From contig OZ038423.1 of the NCBI GenBank assembly GCA_964036155.1, forward strand, positions 18,243,249 through 18,307,248: a stretch of 64,000 nucleotides of DNA. Reading direction: 5' to 3'. Every line of letters starts with the position of its first letter. Within the stretch, counting starts at the first letter, position 1. Shown here piece by piece: positions 1 to 15,797 of the stretch. This DNA comes from Diploscapter coronatus. Lineage: Eukaryota > Nematoda > Chromadorea > Rhabditida > Rhabditidae. The notes under the pieces are model-generated. The model searched no databases and was not told the origin of the DNA. It worked only from the letters and a program-made list of their open reading frames with translations. The translations under genes and the position numbers were made by a program.

Positions 1-284
1 AAAACCTTTAATAAAATTGATTTGATCTCTTAATATTCACTCGTAAACGGGGTTTCACTTCATTTCGACGGTGGATATTTTAATTTTAAACTTAGAAAAT
101 GAATCATTTTTTCTACTTGCTAATGAGATCGTGACGGGCGATAAAAATCTAGGCTGATTTACTCGAATTTCATTGACGTGAATAGATTAGATCAGCAGGT
201 ATCACGTCGATTGAAACATGGTGAAAGTATTTTTAATCACGTGCGACGAATACTTGTTTTTAAATTGCATAATATCGATTTTAG

Positions 285-3200
285 ATGGACGATTTCGGAG
301 AGACTGAACTCGGAATGGCGATCGACGATGATTTTGGAGATCTGGGCAATTTGGAAAACGATACTTCCACCAAGTAAACTGATATTTTGCTAACAATGAA
401 TTATCCTTTGTTTCAGTGACTTCGGCGACATCTCCTCATCTGTAGACATCAACGGACAGCAGTCCTCTTCTATGTTCGATGACAATGATGTTTTCGGAAA
501 CTCTACTGGCATTGAGGACGAAACTGAACGTAGGAATTGTCAATATTTTTATTGGATTGTCGCATCAGTTTTGGTCAAATTTTTAAACATTGATCAAAAC
601 TAATGCGATAACCTAATAATTCAGTCTCTTATGGAAATTGTTTTCCTTTGAATTAATTTCGACTTGTCACGTTTTCGAAAGGTAGAGTCTACTAATTTGA
701 AACTGATCACTAGAAAAACGAATATCACTCATTTTCGTTGGATCTTCCTTCATTGATTTATCGATTTCAGCAGGCAGTATGGCTGAAAACGGCAGCGCGA
801 TGGCGTCGGAAAATCCGCGAGAAGGCAGCGAAGAGTTGATGACTGGCCCCAGGGCTGGCAGCATTGCGGGTAAGGCGTATAATTTTGATGAAAACCTAAA
901 CTATTACAATGTCGTCTGCCTAGAAATACATCGTATCATAAAACGCAATTATATGCAGGAGAAGATGATCTAGTTTCGCCTCGAATCATTTCATGATTTG
1001 ATGAACTCGAATTATTTTTCGGCCAAGTTTTATGCATTTAAATTTACTACGTTTAGGCGACTCTGACAATTACTCTGTGGAGACGAATGAGATGGAGAAA
1101 ACCGAAAGAAGACGCAGAAAGAGGAAGCTGGTGATTGACGAGCAGAAGAACATTGGAGGCGATGAGATGAAGTCTAACATGGCTAACTATAGGTGGACTT
1201 CAAATTCATAAATTAATTACCTTTAAAAAAAAAAGTATTTCAGCGACACAATTCAATCTCTTGATTTGGCTCCTCCAACCCGCAAATTGATGCGAATTCG
1301 CCAGCTCGGGAATGTCGAGAAACTGTTCCATTTGCCCGGCTGTAGCCACATGAAGTCCAAGCCTCTTGTTAGGGTACGTTGAAATATCTTTATTTAGATT
1401 GAAAAAGAACTGCTTAAAATTCAACCTATTTGAAAGCGTCAGCTTTTTCGGAGAACCGTCACTTTCTTTTCGTAGCTAGAGCAAACAGTTCAGTCAGTGA
1501 TCATCTTTTGAATTTAAATTCGAATTCTCTGAAAAATATTGAACCGTTCAATAAGTTTTGTTCATCTTTAAATCTTCAAAATAATAACCATTCTTCCATT
1601 CATCGCGATTTTAGTTTTTCAGCCAAAGGATATTCATGCAAGAGTGCAAATTTTCTTTTCAAATTGGAACAATTGATTGAATTACCTAGTATTAATTCTG
1701 ATAAATGTAAGATTGCAAAATTTTCAACAATTTCAGGTCTACCAATCTCATTTGTCTGCTCGACCCAAGCCGAATTCAGTAGTTGTCGATGACCTGAAGA
1801 AGGCCTTGCTCCTGTCAGACATTCTCGAGGACAGCATTTATCATTTATCGGTCAGTTTTCATTATTTTACAAAATTGAAGTAATCAGATTCTTTAAAAAC
1901 CATTCTCATTTCAATCCCTATTTTTTCAATTCAAGAGTGTATAAAGATAACGCGTTATTAACTAACGCGAACGCAAAACACTTTTCAGGACAATTTTCAA
2001 AACGCACACGCAAAAATTAGGAAAGTTGCGTTATAATTTTTAGTCATTGAAATATTTATTAAAAAACACCCTTAAACCAACACAATTTAGAATTATATTT
2101 TAGCCAACTTATGATTTTAGATGAATTTTTAGCCTATTTTGGGCTTAACAATAGAACGAATTCAATGCGTTATTTAACGTAAGAGGGAAATTTTTGAATA
2201 TTTTTTATAACGCACACGCACACGAAAATTTAAATGAATACTGCGTTAAACGCTAACACATAATTCAAATTTTTGAAAACCGTGTTGAACGCAAACCAAA
2301 AATTTGATTTTTGTACGCTTCTGTTGCAAATCCTCTCTTATCCGATTTCCATTCCCAGTTTGTTCATCATTTCATCGTTTATCGGTTTGTCCCTTACAAG
2401 CATTGAACCGTGTCGCTTTCTTTCTTCTATTAGGCAATGCAGCCCCCGACTCATATCTTCTTTTTTCTCTGACCCCAATCATTCTCTTTATTCGCGCCTA
2501 GCAAAATATCAATTGATTTTTATGGTAAAAATGATAATTCAAGAAAAAACCCTAATATTTCGCGTTAGCACAAAATTAAACAACTTTGATGATTGTTTGT
2601 TCTGACCACTAAAATGATAAAATCACCATCGCCTATATCTCTTTCTTGGACATTCACGAATAAGGCTAAGTCTCGTGTGCGAAGACATAACAAGAATTTA
2701 CAACGTTTGTCAACACAAAGAGCCTTAGCGATATGATACCGTAAGCGATATGCATAAAATTCTTGCATAATGCGCGCAAACGTCCCTAATATTTTTATTC
2801 CAACGATTTAGCAGATTTACTAGGCTTTTAACATATTTCGACGTGTTCTTGAGTAAGAAGTGGCTGCTTTTCGTGAGTGCGAGAATGGACATATGTTGTG
2901 GGGCTCTGGCTCTTTATCTTCCTCTTCGTTCCTACTGTAGTCAGAAAGGCAGTTGCAGTGCTTGAGTGAGATGCAGAAATGCACGACTTGCCGACAGTTA
3001 GGGTGTGAAGTGTGCGAGTTGCAAGTAGCAAGTGGCAGATGGTCGGACAATTCTCCCCATCTCTTGTCAGTCTATTGTTTTACAGACCCTTTCTGGTTGC
3101 TTTTGCATATTTTCCTGCTATTATTTTGCTCTCTCATGTTAGTGTTAGAGCGGTACAAGAAGATAAAGAGAAGGATTAACTAGTAAAGTGGATGATGGGC

Positions 3201-6200
3201 GGATAGAGGCAAGGCGACAATACTACGATAACTAGGAGAAGATAGTACGCCCGTTAAATTGAAATGAAGTATACAATTAGCGGGTGTCAGTGCATTTGCC
3301 ATCTCATATCGCGCACCTGATCCCCCTCCCTCATATATCCGTTTCTCTTTCCATATCTATTCATGTCTTCAGCTTATTACAATTCGCCCTTGTAATTATA
3401 TTGTCCGACTGGCAATAATATCTCTTCATTAGCTGCCCATGCTCGGTTTATTAATCCACCATATCATTGCCACTCAAACTGACTCTCAATCCCTCGAGCA
3501 ATTCCAATGACCCAATGAATATATTCGATCGCTCGGATAATAGCAGCATTTTCCCACAGTCCCACTCTCCGATTCCGATTCTCCATGCGGGTTTCGGTTT
3601 CGACTCATAAATTCTCAATCTCATCTTCTTTTCTCTTTCTCTATTTCCTTTTCTTGATTTCTCTAATAAAACGGCCCCTATCTTTGCGCGGTTTTTGCCT
3701 CTGCTGACTGGTTTGATGGGATGGCCGATCTAAAACAAATAAATGTTTTGACCTTCGCAGCCCGCGGGCTGAGGATTCCTTCGTCAAATTGAGAGGCAAA
3801 TTGAGGGTGAGGAGTAGAGGAGTGAGGGAAGGAGGGCCACTCTCGAGACAGTGGCAAGGACGAGGGAAGGGAGTCGCAGTCATACTGACAGTGACAGTCC
3901 TTCTCCTTCTGCAGGCAGTCGGTTGGACTCAGTGCTCTCTTGCCTCCTACCATATTCCTCTGCAAGGTCAATTAGATGTGATCCTCAGCCTAATTGCACA
4001 GTTTGATACCAAATCCATTTCCATTCCATTCCATTCAATTCACATTAGCAACGGTTTAATTGCCACTCGACTTGAATTCAGAGTAAGCAATATTTCTGAA
4101 TTCTTAGATTTCGACAACTTGGAATGAGAGATTATCGTAGTCCAAATTAGTTTAGCGTTAAGTCCCTTCTCTCAACGGGATTTGCGCGATTTACGCATTT
4201 ACCGTATTTGGGAGTTTTGCAGAGAGAGCGGCGATTTGCTTCTTTATCAAGTTATGTGTCAAGTGCTAAACATTGACACATTTCGGTTGTCTGTCTGTCT
4301 TTTTCTCACTTCCCCTCCTCCATCTCTACCTCTTTCCTCTCTGCAATCCGATTTCGGGAGTTGTCCCTTTCCTTCTGCGCGCGCTGTGCTGATCCGATAA
4401 GAAGACACCAAAGTGAATGTCCAAAGCCGACGAGATAGTACATGAAATGGAAAGAGACACAGACAAGCAGAATCACTCTACAAGTTACCGTAGTCAGAAG
4501 TTGAGAGTCTGATCTTCACGAAAAAAGTTACTAGAAACTACTACATCTTCATATTTTCAGTAGCAGGCTAATGTGATTAGTTTCAGAACTCGACTTTTGG
4601 CGATGACCAGGATGAATTCAGCGCGCCCTCTGTGCCCGATTTGGATCTGCAGCCTGAATCGCCGCCCACGAGTCAGCTCGATTCCAGCAATGAAGCTAAG
4701 GATGACGATATTTCCCCGAGTGAGAAAAAGAAACGCAACAAGGAGGTAGGAGCGTTTTCTTGGCTATTATTGATGCGCGCGAACGAAACGCTAATGCTTT
4801 CAGCGTTAGTTTTTATTATCGCAAATGATTTTATTTGCGAGGAATATTTTGTTAGTTAAAGAACGCTTTATTGCTTATCATATCCATTATCCAATCATCG
4901 ATAGTAATTTGCTATTAGGGGAAAACAATGATGTCTTCATCTCGAGACTACTGTAGATTTAAATGCAGAGATAAACGGACATTCCGCTGATGTTATCTGC
5001 GTATTTTGTATCCCCGGGCCACTACCGTATTTACTCTCCTTCCTGCTTATTGCAATTCGATTTACGATTGGAAGTGGCTGTCGAATGACGCAATTCGCTA
5101 ACTGGGTAGGGGAAATTTATGAGGAAGGGCTGCATAGTTGCAGGGGAGAACATAAATGAGCATAAGCATTTTACGAGTCCTTCCCCATTCCATTGCTTAC
5201 ATTGCCCATTCACACCTTGTTCCTGCTTTGCTGGAAGAATCAGTACAGATGGTCACACGCGTAAAGCGCAACACATAGTTTGAATTACTTCAGAACTACA
5301 GTAGCATTACGTTTTCTAATTATTGCAAACAGATATTCGAATCAAATTCTTTTCAAAAGAATGATATTGAATTAGAGTCCGTTTAGAATAGCAATTTTTC
5401 AAAATATTTTCAATGTAATATACTAGTGAAGAAATGTATCCAAACAGAGTGGTATTAGGGTATTTTCACTGCCCTTTTCTGTACACATTCCACCTTACAG
5501 ACAGACAATATTTGCGTATCTTTTGTTCCTCTAATGCACAGCAACACACACACGCCAATATCTGTGCACTGAGCATGAATGGACGAGATTGAGATAGAGG
5601 CAGAGAGAAAGTAAATCTGCCACTGGACAATCTGCAAGGAGAGAAGATAAATCGATGCTCAAATAGGCATGATTTGAATTATATTGGAAGCACAAATATG
5701 GTAGTGCAAGTTTATCATGAGGATTACGATAAGCTAGTGACGCGTGCGCTAAATATTCATCATGAAAAGTTATATACCTGAAATTAAAACAATTATATCT
5801 TAGCCTAAAAATGTGGACGACGATGATCAAGCTGTGGAGGGCGATGAAGATCATCGCTGGACGAAACGCACTCAGGGAATTCTCAACTCGATTGCCACTA
5901 AGCTGAGGAGCAGCGAAGACGAACAGGTACTTTTCTTGGCATTTTCCTTGCAATTTCATCGATATTACGGCAATCATATTTCATGCATAATATTCTCGAG
6001 TAGATTATGGCGAAGTGCAGTGGTAATGAGTTAATCTGCATAATCTGTTCCTGATCCACTCCATCCTTGGATATATTGCCTGATCCCCTGATCCTCTTCT
6101 CGCCTATCAACTCTACTTGACCTTTAGCACCCTCTCCTTTCCTGTTCTGCTACAGTTCATTCCGTATTCTGTCTCTTCCCTCTTTCTTCCAGCTCACCTA

Positions 6201-6765
6201 TCTCCTATCTACTCTGCAATCCGCGTAACTCCTTGCAATTATCCGTCATATTCATTTGCTGCCTTCCAAATCCCCTCTGCAGTACTGCTAATTAGCGTAT
6301 CGACTGCTCGAAGAGAGAATAGGAAATGGAGAGGGAAAAGGATGCAGGGATATAAAACTCGGAGGAGAAACAAAGGAAGCTGTCGAGCATGAACTCGATC
6401 ACTCGAATACAAAATTATAACTGCAATATAGAAATTGGCAGTCTTATTGGAGCAAAAATACAGTACATGGGTACAGCACAGCACCTACTTTTCCCAGAGA
6501 GCATTCGGCTATAAAACTGCTGAGTCTAAATTAGATGCAGAAAAGAGTAGATTAATTGTGTGAATGGGATATGCACAATGAAATTGTTTAGATTTCCCTG
6601 ACGGATTTACTGACGAAAGGCTCAAGTCGCAAATCGGCGGCTCAGAAGTTCTACACTCTGCTCGTGCTGAAGAAGTGGCAGGCCGTGGACGTGGCTCAGT
6701 CCGCTCCCTTCGAGGACATCCTCATCTCTGCCGGGCCAAACATCTCCCAGGTTTCTTCTCATTAA
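285..6765 (+). CDS. rad21: RAD21/SCC1 cohesin kleisin, 3' part (5' end outside window)
   Basis: This is the C-terminal 378 residues of a RAD21/SCC1 kleisin, the cohesin subunit that closes the SMC1-SMC3 ring on chromosomes in the nucleus. Exons, all in phase: 285-373, 417-529, 771-869, 1057-1192, 1244-1373, 1737-1850, 4587-4745, 5804-5926, 6592-6765. An acidic linker (MDDFGETELG, then DFGD repeats) is followed by a basic run RRRRKRKLVIDE and YSDTIQSLDLAPPTRKLM, which match the conserved central block of RAD21. The last two exons carry RWTKRTQGIL and KSAAQKFYTLLVLKKWQAV, the C-terminal winged-helix that binds SMC1. The stop is TAA at 6763. The conserved N-terminal kleisin domain is absent because exons before 285 lie outside the window; the ATG at 285 follows a TTTTAG acceptor and is probably internal. 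A meiotic paralogue (REC8/COH type) is less likely, because the central and C-terminal blocks follow RAD21. Confidence 0.93.
1851..4586 (+). other. Long RAD21 intron (2.7 kb), no gene seen
   Basis: This intron is far longer than the 40-400 base introns around it. I see no conserved exon on either strand. Around 1938-2260 there are repeated GCGTTA and ACGCACACGC words in both orientations, which looks like a decayed inverted-repeat element whose ends I could not fix. The part from 3290 to 4400 is pyrimidine-rich. The following introns 4746-5803 and 5927-6591 are also long and apparently empty. Confidence 0.6.
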
Positions 6766-9700
6766 ATCACTTCGTTTGCAGTAACTATTTGAAATACTTC
6801 TCACATTTTCTTGAATTCCCAGAATCGAGACTTGTGCTAAATCCCATTTATCGTTTTGCATTTCCCATTTATTTGTGTGGCCAAAGTCGGATCATTCTCC
6901 ACCGAAGTTCATCAGAATTTGCATTCAGCTATTCTCGTTTTTATTTATTCACTGATTTTTTCGTAACTGCGGACTTTAGCACAAAATTGTGCAAGCCTGT
7001 CTAAGGTCTGAGATTGATATTACTTACAGGAATTTGCTCAATCAATAATAATTTTCTATTTAATCTATGGGCCAATTGTAGTATTCGCTCGATTTCGTTC
7101 TTTTCTCCATAGTATTTCTCAAAAAGCGAGCGAATACTACAAAGGGTGAGGATGGATGTAGAGCGAATACCAACTACAATGGGCCTAATCTATGACATAT
7201 TTATTGAGCAAGGTTCTGCTTATTTATTTAGAGTGGCAGTTACTTGTATCTACGTCTGCTTCGATCTGATAGTCTTTTACATTTCCTTTTTATTTATAAG
7301 AATTTATTCTAATTGGCATTGAATAGCATTGAATATCTATTCCATCTAATTCCATGTAATCCCTACATTTTATCGTCCATTGACTTCCCGTAGTCATGCA
7401 TCCGTATTTTTGTCGTTATCTTAACTTTACCTTCGTATCATGTCAGCCTGTCTGTAGGTTTTTCCTGTCTCTTTTTCTAATATCCACTTCCTCGTATTCC
7501 GTTTCTCTATCTCTCTAATTTTCCACTCTCCATCATCTCTATACCAGTTTGTTCAGTTTTCCTAGACGTTTTTCGTCTTCCTTCTTCCTGACTTCCCCTT
7601 CACTATTGTACTTCTTCGTGCAATTGCATCATTGCATATTCTCTTCACCTCTTCACCCATGATAGAATCCATTATATTCTTAACATCAAAATCATCGCCC
7701 CTTTACTCTCACTCTCATAGCACATTATGCAAGTATACAGCATCAGTCTTATGTCTTATGTATTGCCAAAGAATTTCATTTCATTACTTAATAAACAGAT
7801 TTATAATCAGCTTTTGTGCAAAGTTCCTATATCCTGGAATTAATTAGGCTCGAGATAATTGGTCTGAGCCGTGGCGGGCTGCTTTGTGCTTGTTTTCCTC
7901 GACTCCACCCATCTTTTTGCCTCTTTTCCTGCGTATTCATTCTTGTAAAGTCGCCCATTGAATCCGAAATACAAAAGGCCGATGAATAGGGCAATGGTGC
8001 GGCGCTAGAAAGGGCCTATGGAAGAGGGAGGGGGATTCTAACGAAACAATGCTGGCGTAATTGATTTGAGACGACGAAGACTCTCTTGAAAAGAGCACGA
8101 AAAATAAAAGAATGAATAGAAATAACTAGAGAACACGCAGATTTGAGATGAGGAAAGTAGCAGAGAAAGGGAATGGAATGAGATAGAAGAGGAGGAAGGC
8201 AAGGAGAAGAGCCATGCACTCCAGCATCCAGCAACTCCGACACCAACACGCTAGTCCGTCATTCTGTCAAACTGCTATCATGATCGAGGCTGATTCAGTC
8301 CTGATCTGTCGCTGCAGACCCCTCTTCATGACAGATTCTACGAGGATTTTTGCGATCGGATGACTTACTCGGGACCAGATCAATGAAAGCTGAATATTTT
8401 CATGCCTGGTCAAGGTCATCTTCATCGTCAAGAATCGACTATCATCTCGTGTACTTGGGTAATTCGATGAAAGATGAAACGTTTCGATTATTTCGTCATC
8501 AGATGATTATTGACAGCTGTTGGGCTTTGATAGCTGAATGCTGCAAGTGATAACTTATCCATTGCATCATCAAGAAACTATTAGTATCTTCAAAGTCGAT
8601 GAGAATCAATGAAGACAATAAAGGTAAGGAAAGTTTTCTTGTACTTTTTGTATTCGGTATTCGAACAACGAACTCGATCGATTTGATTCCTCGTTGAATT
8701 TTCTCCCTCCTTCCTTCCTTCCCCTCCTCATTTCATCGTGCATTTCTCCCCTTCCTCCACATTCAAGACAGTTTCAATGATAGCCCTTTCCTTGCCTTTC
8801 TAGGTTGCCTGTCTCTATGCCTGTGCCTGTCTCAAGCGGCTCCGCCCCTGTCTCCGACCTCCGCATTCACTTCTCGACAATCATTCCATTTTCCATTCAC
8901 AATTCAACAATTCAATGCAAATCTATCGATTCGGAACTCGATCGAATCACACCGATTTTCAGCAGATTTGAGTGATATTTTCTCAGAACCTCACGAGTCT
9001 CACGCATTTTTGCGAATTTCCCGCATCGGCACTTCCCCCTTTGATATGGCTCGCCTCCCTTCCATTCCCAGCTCCCCACTCTGTCACTTTCGCCACTGTC
9101 TCTTCGCATCCCTTTCCTTTCTGATCTATCAAATCTCATCCTCAAAATAGCCTTTTTCTTTCTTCTCTTTTCTCAGCTCAGATCACTTTTTGCGCTGAGA
9201 ACCAGCAGCTTGTGAGTGCAAGTGTGAATTCTTCGAATTCGTGAATCGACTGGCCGATTTGAGAGTTTGTCGAATCGAATTGCGCAACATTTTCGAATTG
9301 CGCTGCTCGGGGTGGTTTGGAAGAGTTATGGAATTGACACCTGCAAATTTGAAATGTTGTCGAATGACGATGGATAAATTATCGCTGAACAGTAAAACAT
9401 TATCGTATCAATATTACATCATAAATTTGGAAATTTAGATTTACATTGTCAGAATATTGCATTTTTGAGTATACTAAATATCTCTAAAATGTGCAGTAAA
9501 TCAAAGTGCGCTCCAACGCTAACTCAATTCGTCCTTGTTTAATCTGGATAAAATGGAAGTAGAAAGTAGGTAGAAGTTGGTAGACATCTAGAACAGATTG
9601 AGATCTACCTATTTGAATGGTTATACTACCTACGTTCTGACACCTGCTACAGCATTATATCATATAGGGAAAATAGTAAGGAAAAGCTTACAAACTGAGT

Positions 9701-12553
9701 ATGGAGCGTGTCCTTGTAAACGTTAGTTATTTTCAAATATATTACCCCTATATATATGAATGTAAGTATTTTTTATTACCTCTACTATATTCTACTATAT
9801 AATTCTCTAGTTTACTCAGATATGTAGATTTTATTTCCTTCTAGACATCTATCAAATTTGTACCCTGTTTCAATTTTATTTAAACTAGACTAAGTAAGGG
9901 CGAGTTGGGTTAGCATTGAGCATACTTTTATTTATAGCGTGTTTTGGAGGTACTCACGATATCTGAGTGGCGAAAAATAATGAAAGATGCGTAATGACAA
10001 TCAAAATTTAACACTTTCAATAAATAACACGGCTATAATTTGTATTTGTTCAAGTTTTCATGTAGATAATTTATTAACAATGAACAACGTTTCATCGCCC
10101 GTTGATCCTCTTTATCCCATCATCTTCTCATTTTTCGCCTTTTCATTCGGCACTGTTCACAGCTTAGTGTTTCTGTATATTTATCGAAAAGTTGTCTTGT
10201 TTCTCAAGCTCGCACCACACGTGCGGAATTTGAGCGGCTGCCGCTTTACTCTTCTTTTTCACATGTTCTGTCTGTTTTCTTGTTTCTTCTGCTTTCAATT
10301 GCCTCCAGTTTAGAAATTTCATCGATTTTTCTTTCTTGTTCGTTCGATCAGTTTTCGACAGTTTAAAACATTCTTCTTGATAGTTTGCTTAATTTTGTCG
10401 TGCCAACATATCATTTTTGACACTTTTACATATTCCTTCATCCATAACTCTATTAGTTTTAGTTGTTGGGCCCTTTGGACTAATATTTTTGTATATCGCT
10501 TCATCATCATTCTACTTCTCATTGCCTCATTTGGTATTCATATTCTAGTCATTTTCTGCTTTCCTTCCCCTCTCGATTCCCCCGCTCTTTCTCTACTTCC
10601 CAATTCCGTCTGCATCTCTGCCCTTTGTGGGTATTCGCGTCGATCATTCCTAATGAGTTGTGCTCTGTTGTCGCATCGCTTCGTCGCTTCAACTTCAAGC
10701 TGCCCAAGGCTAGGCGAGATTACTGTAAATGTCGGAGAAATGGAAGGAAGATCGATGAGAAGAGAGGGGGAAGGGGAGGAAGGAAGTTACTGCTCTGCAA
10801 ACACAAACAGAGAGACGGTGGACAAGGACGAACAAGGAATAGAGATGAATCGAGGAGGGGCAGAGAATCAGGGAAAATTAGGGGAAAAGTTAGAGATCCC
10901 CCAGGCCTAGGAAGAGGGAGCGGTGTTCTTGACTTTGCACGTCTACAGAGACAAACAGTCTGCACAGCGCAGCACAAGCACGCACCGCGCAATCTCCTTC
11001 CCTTCCCTCTGTTGCACACCCACACATCAGTCAGCCCAATGCCGATCACTACAGCTACAGTGTTCTCGCGCTGTGTTGACTGTTTATGTCTTAGCGGCTA
11101 CTGCTCTGCTTCCTCTGCTTCCCTGCCCGGCTGACTGTAGCTATTCGTCACAACCACCGGAATTCCCTGTTGCCCGAGGACCCGTGGGTGACACATCCAA
11201 ATGATGCAAATGTTAAAAAATCGCAAAACGTTTCATCGTTTTTAACACGGAAAAGCGCTTTGCATCAAAATAACAGCGCATTGAATGTAAACGAAAGGGG
11301 AGGAAGTGGTACGAGGCGATTTTAGATTTAGAAGGAGTGATGAGAAATGATGTTGCACCGGTAAAAGCACACAACACGAGTACAAATCGAAAGAGTTTAC
11401 ACCTAGCAGTGGCAATTTCAATTCCCATTCCAAAAATTAATCCCCCGTTTCATATTGTAGTTCCCTAGCTTCTAAGAACACGCCTACACTCGCCTGCGGA
11501 CGGAGAGGAGAAATCGATGCTTAGATTTAACGCGAGCTTGAAGTTTCTAAATCGGAGACCTAAAAATATCCAGTAAAACCAAGCACTCAGATGGGATCTC
11601 GCAGATCAAGAATCCTAATTTGGAACTTAACGGCGAAATTGAAGAACGAAACAAAACGAGGAACTTTCGAGGAGAATTTTTAGACTATCTGAGGACAAAT
11701 TGATATTAGCTAAATTATTGGCGAAGAGGGAGAGAGTCTCGAGATCGGAACGTGGAGGAACGTTGAAACGGTTGAAATAAGGATGGAAGGAGTGAAGTTA
11801 AGCATTGAGACGGTGCAAAGGAGGAGGAGGAGGAGGATGAGCGAGAAGACGTACAATTCAGAAGCAGCACAGCTCAGCGGTTGCAGTAGAAGAGACTGGC
11901 TGCTTTCCTGCGTTGCTGCTTTCAGTCTTTCAGTCTTGTATTCATTTGTTTCCCCCATTCCTCTCTTCTCTATTGTATCCTATTCTTTTCATCTCTTCAA
12001 TCGTTCTATTCATCGTCTCTCTGCCACTTCCATACTCTTTCATTCATTCTTTGTCCTCCTCTTCCCTCTCTTCATGCTCTCCCTCTCTAAGCAGTTCGAT
12101 TAAATAGTTGTTCGCTTGTGTTGTGATAATCGTTATCTGATTCGCGTACTTTCAGGTCCGCACTATCACGACCGTATCACCTCTGCCTGCCTGGTGATTG
12201 CCCTATTCCTCGCTCCTCCCTCTCTACAGCCCTATTGGTCTCCCTTCCCTTCGCCTATCTTCCAGCCCCGCCCCCAGTCTGCTCTCTCTCATTCCGTCAC
12301 TGTGTCTCTCCCCTTTCCCCTTCGCTTCCCCTTCCTCCCTTCTATTGTCTGAGTCCCGAGTCGTTGTCGTTGCCTCTGCTCAATTCTTATTTCTATAGAT
12401 CTTTTATTATTCGCTTGTCCCTATTATTTTCCTATCAAAGGAGGCAAAAAGAAGTGAAGCCACCGACCGCACGACGAAGGCTGTCATCGAATTGAACGAG
12501 GAGCAAAGGAGATATCGACTGGTTGGAGATCTGAGACAGCGGATAGACTGAAG
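6766..12553. other. Noncoding stretch between RAD21 and the SoxB gene
   Basis: About 5.8 kb holds RAD21 3' flank and the upstream region of the SoxB gene. Apart from the small MITE at 7069-7185 I find no supported gene. Open frames in 10.4-12.5 kb sit in long C+T-rich or G+A-rich runs and lack conserved motifs or coherent splice sites. A region this long before a developmental transcription factor may hold regulatory elements, but I cannot point to specific sites. Confidence 0.5.
7069..7185. repeat. 117-bp hAT-like MITE with 8-bp target-site duplication
   Basis: The element begins GGGCCAATTGTAGTATTCGC and its right end reads, in reverse complement, GGCCCATTGTAGTTGGTATT, so the ends are imperfect inverted repeats. 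Exactly TAATCTAT flanks it on both sides (7061-7068 and 7186-7193). An 8-bp duplication is the signature of hAT-superfamily transposases. An internal inverted pair (GTAGTATTCGCTCG and CGAGCGAATACTAC) lets it fold further. It has no coding capacity. Confidence 0.85.

Positions 12554-15797
<3,244 letters not shown>

Noticed and set aside
1..284. Possible earlier RAD21 exon at the window start
   Set aside because: I could not find a frame matching the family upstream of the TTTTAG at 281-284, so the region is left as intron.
10377..11134. Overlapping 169- and 177-residue + frames upstream of the SoxB gene
   Set aside because: Composition-driven openness in several frames at once, no motifs and no phased exons.
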